From Citrobacter freundii (GTDB lineage Bacteria > Bacteroidota > Bacteroidia > Chitinophagales > Chitinophagaceae), in assembly GCA_003243445.1 (NCBI GenBank), contig QFQQ01000023.1:21130-85129 (forward strand): 64,000 nucleotides of DNA, given 5' to 3'. Both the position numbers and the translations under genes were made by a program. Of the stretch, positions 58,619-64,000 are shown piece by piece (position 1 is the stretch's first letter; each line of letters begins with the position of its first letter). The notes under the pieces are model-generated. The model did not search any database. It saw only the letters and a list, made by a program, of their open reading frames with translations, and was not told where the DNA came from.

Positions 58619-60535
58619 TCAGCGTGAAAACGCATAGTTAATTCCACCTGTCAACCAACGTCCTGGCATCGGAGCTCCTAATAGATCACTATACCTGGTG
58701 TTGGAGATATTATCAACTCGTACAAATATATTCAATTTCTGCTCCCATGTATAAAATGCAGCCTTCCCATTGAAAACAAAATAATTTTTTTCTACTGCAG
58801 CATGGATCGCTGGTGCTTCCTGCACTGCTCTGTCTTTATAAACTCCATTCACACTTATTAAGAACCTGCTGAATGTATATTCAACAAAGAAGTTGGTCAT
58901 GAACTTTGCGTGCGATGATATGTAGAACGATGGCACTGCTTCACTGCTCGTGCTTTTCAACCACACAAACCCCGCCCCCGCATAGAGACTGCTGTTCGTT
59001 TTCAGTTTTTTCTGATACTGCAGATCCAGCTCAGCACCCGTGGTCGTTACACGGGAGATATTTTTTGCCAGGGCATACGTACCACCGGGAACCAGGTTGT
59101 CTTTCCTTGGCATATCTGCATAAGCGGTAGTTACATAGTCGATCAGTTTACGGTGATAACGCTGGAAGAATGTACCACCGATCTTCAGTGAAGAGCCTGC
59201 GAAATAATCTGCACCGGCTTCATAGCTGAAGGAACGCTCAGCTGCAAGATCCGGGTTTCCTATGCGACCGCTTGCGACAGATCGTTTATTATAATTATTA
59301 AAGCGCTCTGTGAAATCAGCATCCCTGATCGTTTTGCCTGCACTGCCGCGGAAACAGATCGATTTTAATTTATACGCCATGCTTACCTGCGGCACTAATT
59401 CTGTTCCTGAACGTTCATTCCAATCCAGTCTTAATGCTGGATTAATGGTAAACCCCTGCCAGAGCGATTGATTCAGTAACATGAACACGCCACCCTGCGG
59501 CACATTGTGATCGCCACGATCATTTGAGTGTATCCCCTTATTTATGAATTGCGCACCACTGATCAAAGATGTTTGCTGACCAATCTTCCACTCATCCGTC
59601 AATGTTGTCTGGAACATTTTACTTACGCTGGCATTTGCAACCGATATATTATTATATGCATAATCATCTTTCACATCTTTATATCCTGCATCAATATTCA
59701 CACGGTGATTGATACCGGTATAAGAAAGACGGAGCTGCGTCCATATAGTACGCACTTCTTCTTTTGCTGTATCGCTGAGAAAGGTTGTGTAAAAATTCTG
59801 TGCAGAAAAATCTCTGTTATCATAGGAACCCCGGACAGCCAGTTGCCAGCGTTCGCCGATGAACTGGTTGAGTGACAATGATGCAGTGTTGGCATGAACA
59901 TAACCACGGGTTCCTCGCTGCAGTTGTCCATCAGTGTTATTACTTAGCCAGCCGCCGCTGATCGCTGTATTGCCGGATTGATAGAAGCCGCCGGCATTTG
60001 CAGACAACAGATCATATTCACCGCCTGATACCTGTCCCTGCAATTGCAATTTCTCCTGCTTGCGTTTTGCAGAAAAACTTTTAGTGATCACATGCACTAC
60101 GCCACCAACTGCTTCCGATCCGTAAATAGCGGAAGACGCGCCTTTTAATACTTCCACGCGATCGATCTCTGAAGGTGCAATGGGTATATAGCTGCTGAAA
60201 TGTCCCGTGTTCGGATCATTGATCCTCACACCATCGAGCATGATCAATACCTGTTGAAATGTGCCGCCACGCAACACGATATCACTCTGCGATCCCATCG
60301 GACCACGCATCTGCATTTCCACACCGGGCAGATAACGCAACAACTCATCTATAGAATGAACGGGAAGATTGGCAAATGAAGAACCTTTGAAGGTAATAAT
60401 ATTGCGACCGGTCTGAGAAACAGGTTTTGGCTGTACAGAAGCTGTAACCGTAACGGGATCCAGTTCCAACCCGGTTTCCTGGGCAGTGGCAAATAAAGCA
60501 GCAGTTAGGCCACAAGCAGTTAGAATTGATTTCAT
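58619..60535 (-). CDS. BtuB-like TonB-dependent outer-membrane receptor
   Basis: A 638-aa outer-membrane receptor for a ligand transported with TonB energy. A signal peptide MKSILTACGLTAALFATAQ is followed by a plug domain (FKGSSFANLPVHSIDELLRYLPGVEMQMRGP, LRGGTFQQVLIMLDGVRIND, VEVLKGASSAIYGSEAVGGVVHV; residues about 48-155) and a barrel ending with NTRYSDLLGAPMPGRW. It lacks the carboxypeptidase-like extension of SusC receptors. The plug resembles BtuB. No cobalamin riboswitch or transport gene is near, so ligand is open. A -7 box (TAGCTTTG) stands 4 nt before the start. Confidence 0.94.
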   Translation of the reverse strand: MKSILTACGLTAALFATAQETGLELDPVTVTASVQPKPVSQTGRNIITFKGSSFANLPVHSIDELLRYLPGVEMQMRGPMGSQSDIVLRGGTFQQVLIMLDGVRINDPNTGHFSSYIPIAPSEIDRVEVLKGASSAIYGSEAVGGVVHVITKSFSAKRKQEKLQLQGQVSGGEYDLLSANAGGFYQSGNTAISGGWLSNNTDGQLQRGTRGYVHANTASLSLNQFIGERWQLAVRGSYDNRDFSAQNFYTTFLSDTAKEEVRTIWTQLRLSYTGINHRVNIDAGYKDVKDDYAYNNISVANASVSKMFQTTLTDEWKIGQQTSLISGAQFINKGIHSNDRGDHNVPQGGVFMLLNQSLWQGFTINPALRLDWNERSGTELVPQVSMAYKLKSICFRGSAGKTIRDADFTERFNNYNKRSVASGRIGNPDLAAERSFSYEAGADYFAGSSLKIGGTFFQRYHRKLIDYVTTAYADMPRKDNLVPGGTYALAKNISRVTTTGAELDLQYQKKLKTNSSLYAGAGFVWLKSTSSEAVPSFYISSHAKFMTNFFVEYTFSRFLISVNGVYKDRAVQEAPAIHAAVEKNYFVFNGKAAFYTWEQKLNIFVRVDNISNTRYSDLLGAPMPGRWLTGGINYAFSR

Positions 60536-60539
60536 GGCG

Positions 60540-60547
60540 CAAAGCTA
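60540..60547 (-). promoter_or_regulatory. -7 box of the TonB receptor gene
   Basis: TAGCTTTG on the minus strand, an exact TAnnTTTG, separated from the ATG by CGCC; a near-leaderless layout. Confidence 0.6.
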
Positions 60548-60561
60548 AGAGAAAAAGAGAT

Positions 60562-60767
60562 GGTTTGGGAAGTTTGGGAAGTTCCAGAGGTTTCAGAGGT
60601 TTCATAGGTTTCATAGGTTGCTGCCGCGAAATGTAGCTACTAAATATATCTGTAATCAGTTTCTATCGAAAGAACCTCTGGAACTTCTGGAACCTCTGGA
60701 ACTTCTGGAACCTCTGGAACTTCTGGAACCTCTGAAACCTCTGGAACCTCCCAAACCTCCCAAACCT
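60562..60767. repeat. Nonamer-word inverted repeat A6, with an expanded arm
   Basis: The left arm holds six to seven nonamers (60562-60621), the right arm eleven (about 60670-60767). The four outermost words on each side agree in order (two TTTGGGA, then TTCCAGA, TTTCAGA). The inner part of the right arm alternates GGTTCCAGA and AGTTCCAGA, which looks like a later expansion. The right arm covers the first two bases of the hisIE stop codon. Confidence 0.92.
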
Positions 60768-61362
60768 ACTCTCTCTTATGCCTTCCCTCCAACACCCTCA
60801 CCACATCCTCCAATGAAAACCCCTTCGCCCTAAGCAATACCATATAATGGAACAACAGGTCTGCTGCTTCGCCGAGGAACAGCTCATCGTTGGTATCCTT
60901 GGCTTCGATCACCAGTTCGATGGCCTCTTCTCCAACTTTTTGCGCCACCTTGTTAATGCCTTTATCAAATAAGGATGATGTATATGATCTCTCATTCCGG
61001 TCTTCATAACGGTCACGGATGGTATCGCTGAGCTTTTGCAGAAAAGCAGGTTTATTGGTTTCGTTGAAGCAGGTGTCGGCGCCGGTATGGCAAACAGGCC
61101 CAACAGGTTTTACTTTGATCAGCAATGTATCCTGATCGCAGTCGATCGCGATGCTTTCAAGCAAGAGAAAGTTGCCACTCTCCTCGCCTTTTGTCCAGAG
61201 CCGCTGTTTGGTCCTGCTGAAAAAGGTAACTTTCTTTATATCCTGTGTTTTCTGCAATGCTTCAGCATTCATAAACCCAAGCATTAAGACTTTGGATGTA
61301 ATGCTATCCTGGATAATTGCAGGAACAAGTCCGTCGCTGTATTTTGAAAAATCGATTTGCAT
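60766..61362 (-). CDS. hisIE: Bifunctional phosphoribosyl-AMP cyclohydrolase / phosphoribosyl-ATP pyrophosphatase
   Basis: Carries out the second and third steps of histidine synthesis: PR-ATP to PR-AMP and then to ProFAR. The N-terminal HisI domain shows VLMLGFMNAEAL and the zinc/active motif VGPVCHTGADTCF near residues 88-100; the C-terminal HisE domain has VGEEAIELVIEAK near residues 141-153 and LGEAADLLFHYMVLL. Length 198 aa is the usual fused form. It is the last gene of the minus-strand operon, 5 bp downstream of hisF, and repeat A6 sits directly at its stop. Confidence 0.97.
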   Translation of the reverse strand: MQIDFSKYSDGLVPAIIQDSITSKVLMLGFMNAEALQKTQDIKKVTFFSRTKQRLWTKGEESGNFLLLESIAIDCDQDTLLIKVKPVGPVCHTGADTCFNETNKPAFLQKLSDTIRDRYEDRNERSYTSSLFDKGINKVAQKVGEEAIELVIEAKDTNDELFLGEAADLLFHYMVLLRAKGFSLEDVVRVLEGRHKRE

Positions 61363-61367
61363 AGTTG

Positions 61368-62126
61368 TTATTTTCTTACCAGAACGTTATGATCAATCAG
61401 ATAATCTTTGAGATCAGGAATACTGATCTCTTTAAAATGGAATATGCTTGCTGCGAGCGCTGCATCAGCGGCCGCGTCTTCAAATACATCTACAAAGTGC
61501 TGCATGGTGCCGCCTCCACCGCTTGCGATCACCGGCACAGGTAATGTTGTTGCCAGTTCTTTGGTAATGGATAAAGCAAAGCCCGACTTTGTACCATCGT
61601 GATTCATCGATGTAAGCAATATCTCCCCGGCGCCTGCATCAACGGCCTGTCTGGCCCAATCAATACAACGAAGATCTGTCCTGGTACGGCCACCTGTGAG
61701 ATACACATACCATTCTCCATCATCTTCCAGCTTTGTATCGATGGCAAGCACTACACACTGACTGCCGAATTCTTTCGCCAGTTCGCTGATGAGAGCCGGA
61801 TTCTTTACTGCCGCAGTATTTACCGAGATCTTATCCGCGCCATTCTGCAGAAGAATTCTCACGTCGTCAACCGTACTGATACCGCCACCGACAGTGAAGG
61901 GAATATTGATCTGGCGGGCTACTTTATTTACAAGATCAGCGAGTGTTTTCCTCCGTTCGTGCGTAGCAGTAATATCCAGGAATACCAATTCATCCGCACC
62001 TTGTTTTGCGTAAAGCGAAGCAAGCTCAACAGGATCGCCCGCATCTTTTAACTGAACAAAGTTTGTTCCTTTAACAGTCCGGCCATCTTTGATATCCAGA
62101 CAGGGGATAATTCTTTTTGTAAGCAT
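61368..62126 (-). CDS. hisF: Imidazole glycerol phosphate synthase, cyclase subunit
   Basis: Cyclises PRFAR with ammonia from HisH to IGP and AICAR. The TIM-barrel signature KRIIPCLDIKDGRTVKG opens the protein, with catalytic Asp near residue 9, and the second catalytic Asp is in VLAIDTKLEDDG near residue 130; VIASGGGGTMQHF is near residue 205. The ATG at 62126 is used; a TTG at 62135 is an upstream alternative. Length 252 aa. It lies 1 bp after the stop of hisA and 5 bp before hisIE. Confidence 0.97.
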   Translation of the reverse strand: MLTKRIIPCLDIKDGRTVKGTNFVQLKDAGDPVELASLYAKQGADELVFLDITATHERRKTLADLVNKVARQINIPFTVGGGISTVDDVRILLQNGADKISVNTAAVKNPALISELAKEFGSQCVVLAIDTKLEDDGEWYVYLTGGRTRTDLRCIDWARQAVDAGAGEILLTSMNHDGTKSGFALSITKELATTLPVPVIASGGGGTMQHFVDVFEDAAADAALAASIFHFKEISIPDLKDYLIDHNVLVRK

Positions 62127-62127
62127 A

Positions 62128-62844
62128 TTATACAAATGCTTTTAGTTGTTCCAAACTGATACGATCTTCATAGATCGCTTTACCTACGATGGCGCCCTTG
62201 CAGCCGATTTCTTTTAACCGCAGAAGATCATCAAGCGAGGAAACGCCCCCGCTGGCAATGAAAAATAAGGAAGGGAATTCATCTACAATTTCTTTATACA
62301 GATCAACAGCAGGGCCCTCCAGTTTACCATCTTTGCTTACATCTGTACAGAAAACCTGCTGCACTCCTTTCTCAACATACTTACGAATAAAATCTATGAT
62401 CGTAATACCCGTTGTTTCCATCCATCCATGAATGGCGATATAACGGTCTTTTACATCAGCACCAAGCATAAATTTATCAGCACCGAATTCGGCAAACCAT
62501 TTTTCAAGCTCCGGTTCATTTTTCACTGCAATACTTCCCACGGTCGCCCATTTTGCCCCCGAGTTCAATACGATCTTCACATCTTCTTTGGCAGAGATCC
62601 CGCCACCGAAATCGATCTCCAGTGAAGTGCCGCTTGTAATTGCTTCCAGCACTTTCCAGTTCTTCACCGCTTTCTGGCGCGCGCCATCAAGATCTACCAG
62701 ATGCAAACGTTTCAGTCCGGCTGCTTCAAACTGCCTGGCCACTGCCAGCGGGTTATCGTGATAAGTGGTTTGTTGTTTATAATCGCCTTGCGTCAGGCGA
62801 ACGCATTTTCCATCTATGATATCTATCGCAGGAATGATCTGCAT
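62128..62844 (-). CDS. hisA: ProFAR isomerase
   Basis: Isomerises ProFAR to PRFAR in histidine synthesis. The 238-aa TIM barrel has IIPAIDIIDGKCVRLTQGD at residues 3-21 (catalytic Asp at residue 7) and LGADVKDRYIAIHGW near residues 123-137 with the second catalytic Asp. FIASGGVSSLDDL near residue 200 binds phosphate. The ATG overlaps the stop of the upstream GNAT gene in a TGATG arrangement. This overlap suggests translational coupling. Confidence 0.97.
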   Translation of the reverse strand: MQIIPAIDIIDGKCVRLTQGDYKQQTTYHDNPLAVARQFEAAGLKRLHLVDLDGARQKAVKNWKVLEAITSGTSLEIDFGGGISAKEDVKIVLNSGAKWATVGSIAVKNEPELEKWFAEFGADKFMLGADVKDRYIAIHGWMETTGITIIDFIRKYVEKGVQQVFCTDVSKDGKLEGPAVDLYKEIVDEFPSLFFIASGGVSSLDDLLRLKEIGCKGAIVGKAIYEDRISLEQLKAFV

Positions 62845-63251
62845 CAGTTAAATTTTTTTTCCATTTTTACAAATTCAAGATCTTTTTTCCACCAACTAAG
62901 CCCGGTCGTATACATACCGAAACGTTCATAAAAACCGCTGGCTAATACCCGCGCATTACACCAGATCGATCGTTTTCCATTTGCTATGGCCTGTTGCATA
63001 ATGTAATCAAGCAACGCCGTTCCGTAACCCTTTCCCTGTTCTGCATCAAGTGTTGCGAACTTCCTGAACTGTACAGCATCACCTCTTTCAAAAAGCGATA
63101 CAATGGAAACAAGGCGGCCGTCGATGAACAGGCCGAGATGTTTGCCGGATTCATCATCCGCCAGTTGTACATAACTGAGAGCTTCCGTCGGATACATCAC
63201 TTCCTGTCTTATTTTCCAGATCGTCTGCAGGTCTACATTGCGAACATCCAT
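62844..63251 (-). CDS. GNAT acyltransferase embedded in the his operon
   Basis: A 135-aa GNAT-fold N-acyltransferase. The acetyl-CoA loop is present as AEQGKGYGTALLDYIMQ (Q-x-x-G-x-G/A type) near residues 69-86, and C-terminal ASGFYERFGMYTTG contains the usual Tyr and FYERFGF-like motif. Its start is 1 bp after the hisH stop and its stop overlaps the hisA start by one base, so it is translated in the his unit. It has no typical role in histidine synthesis; it may act on a pathway intermediate or be a chance insertion. Substrate unknown. Confidence 0.88.
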   Translation of the reverse strand: MDVRNVDLQTIWKIRQEVMYPTEALSYVQLADDESGKHLGLFIDGRLVSIVSLFERGDAVQFRKFATLDAEQGKGYGTALLDYIMQQAIANGKRSIWCNARVLASGFYERFGMYTTGLSWWKKDLEFVKMEKKFN

Positions 63252-63252
63252 A

Positions 63253-63834
63253 TCAGAGGTTTAAAAAGTTTTGCAATAACCGCTGACCGGTTTCCGCGCT
63301 TTTCTCCGGGTGAAACTGAACACCATAAAAATTGTTCTTTTGCAGCGCGCTGCTGAAAGAAATGCCATAATCAGTTACCGCAGCAGTTTCATCACACACG
63401 CCGGCGTAATAACTATGCACAAAATAAAAATATGGTGAAGCTCCAAGTCCTTCAAATAAGGGACTATCTGTTGCTTTTGCCTCATTCCATCCGATCTGCG
63501 GTGTCTTTAATCCCTGATCAAACTTCATCACCTTTGTATCGAATATATCAAGGCAGGATGTATCACCTTCTTCGCTGTGGGTGCACATCAATTGCATGCC
63601 AAGACAGATGCCCAGTACGGGTTGTTCCAGGCTTTTCAAGACAAGGTCCAATCCACGTTCGCGCAGATACCTCATTGCAGAACTGGCTTCACCCACACCG
63701 GGAAATATCACTTTATCGGCTTCCTGTATCAACCGCGGATTATCCGTCACCACAGCGGGCGCACCGATCCTTTCCATTGCGAACAGAACGGATTGGATGT
63801 TGCCGGCGTTGTATTTTATGATTGCAGTGTTCAT
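63253..63834 (-). CDS. hisH: Imidazole glycerol phosphate synthase, glutamine amidotransferase subunit
   Basis: Supplies ammonia from glutamine to HisF. The start at 63834 (MNTAIIKYNAGNIQSVLFAM) gives 193 aa. The catalytic Cys is in VLGICLGMQLM near residue 76, His and Glu in YGVQFHPEKS near residue 173-182. It is the first his gene in the window; hisB, hisC or hisD genes may lie beyond the right end. Repeat D3 sits directly upstream, so the promoter or an upstream gene would lie past the window edge. Confidence 0.97.
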   Translation of the reverse strand: MNTAIIKYNAGNIQSVLFAMERIGAPAVVTDNPRLIQEADKVIFPGVGEASSAMRYLRERGLDLVLKSLEQPVLGICLGMQLMCTHSEEGDTSCLDIFDTKVMKFDQGLKTPQIGWNEAKATDSPLFEGLGASPYFYFVHSYYAGVCDETAAVTDYGISFSSALQKNNFYGVQFHPEKSAETGQRLLQNFLNL

Positions 63835-63842
63835 GTTTGATA

Positions 63843-64000
63843 AGTCAAAATTCAAAAGTAAAAAGTAAAAACCGGAAGGGGGCGAAGTCAAAATTCAAAA
63901 GTAAAAAGTAAAAAATTCGGCCGTTTATAAAGGAAGAACAAGAAATTTTTAAAATAAATTACTTTTTACTTTTTACTTTTTACTTTTTACTTTTTACTTT
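63843..64000. repeat. Heptamer-word inverted repeat D3 (AAAGTAA family), cut by window edge
   Basis: Left part 63843-63914 holds two AAAGTCAAAATTCAAAAGT blocks in tandem, separated by a G-rich spacer of about 14 nt. The right part from about 63961 is a run of TTTACTT heptamers to the end of the window, at least five in a row. It extends past 64000. Confidence 0.85.

Noticed and set aside
60536..60620. Cobalamin riboswitch upstream of the BtuB-like receptor
   Set aside because: The gap is too short, holding a -7 box 4 nt from the start and then repeat A6; no B12-box-like sequence is seen.
60618..60833. Proline-leucine-glutamate repeat peptide (LEPLELLEP) in a plus frame
   Set aside because: It is the translation of the nonamer words of A6 in one frame; the same holds for the start of the 54647 frame and for the Thr-Ser-Gln repeats at 24655-24849.

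Overview
The window looks like a chromosomal segment of a Bacteroidota bacterium, most likely family Chitinophagaceae. The signs are sorting domains of the type IX secretion system on secreted proteins, TonB-dependent receptors, M43 and M61 peptidases, DUF1080 and DUF2490 families, Bacteroidota-type -7 promoter boxes (TAnnTTTG), little use of Shine-Dalgarno sites, and an EDD/LuxR-type two-component regulator. I see no rRNA, tRNA, phage, transposase or CRISPR locus. Coding density is high, and the genes are mostly core metabolism and envelope functions.

Layout. 0-8 kb: MscS-like channel, a tandem pair of clan AA aspartic-protease-like genes, small outer-membrane protein, TauE/SafE exporter, DUF1080 lipoprotein, HAD hydrolase. 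8-15 kb: K+-dependent membrane pyrophosphatase, BlaI/M56 regulatory pair, then a gene-poor, repeat-bearing, partly very AT-rich gap. 15-25 kb: LEA-2 lipoprotein, HMA protein, pyrimidine genes (pyrE, pyrR-pyrB), NUDIX hydrolase, hotdog thioesterase, coaD, two small OMPs, pruA, and prfB with an intact programmed +1 frameshift. 25-35 kb: M61 peptidase, amidohydrolase, secreted T9SS proteins, dienelactone hydrolase, LemA and M48 genes, M43 protease. 35-43 kb: glutaminyl cyclase, methyltransferase, and a TPR / outer-membrane barrel / HU-like three-gene unit. 43-58 kb: DoxX, YbgC-type thioesterase, M50 protease, PBP4-type DacB, Uma2, CinA, E2 acyltransferase, DUF2490, S9 peptidase, EamA transporter, dolichyl-phosphate-mannose-synthase-like GT2, exonuclease, a 47-aa lipoprotein, response regulator. 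58-64 kb: BtuB-like receptor and a histidine operon (hisH, a GNAT gene, hisA, hisF, hisIE).

The most striking feature is in the intergenic DNA. At least five unrelated sequence families form inverted repeats whose arms are built from short variable words of fixed length. The words are nonamers in the GGTTTCAGA family and in the CGCAGATTT family. They are heptamers in the GGTCGAT, GACCGCG and AAAGTAA families. In the best copies the order of word variants in one arm is mirrored by the other arm, and homologous central hairpins show compensatory changes. Many copies touch or overlap stop codons. Two further palindromic families (a 232-bp nested palindrome and a CTTACCGG hairpin) also occur. I do not know of a description of this shared word-length architecture. 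Its function, perhaps transcript ends or a mobile, copy-correcting element, is inference.

Other points worth attention: near-leaderless promoters (the -7 box ends 4-8 nt before the start codon) for pyrE, the NUDIX gene, prfB, pyrB and a TonB receptor; an M48 protease gene without a usable canonical start codon; an aspartic protease duplicate with a broken DTG motif; and a GNAT acyltransferase embedded in the his operon.
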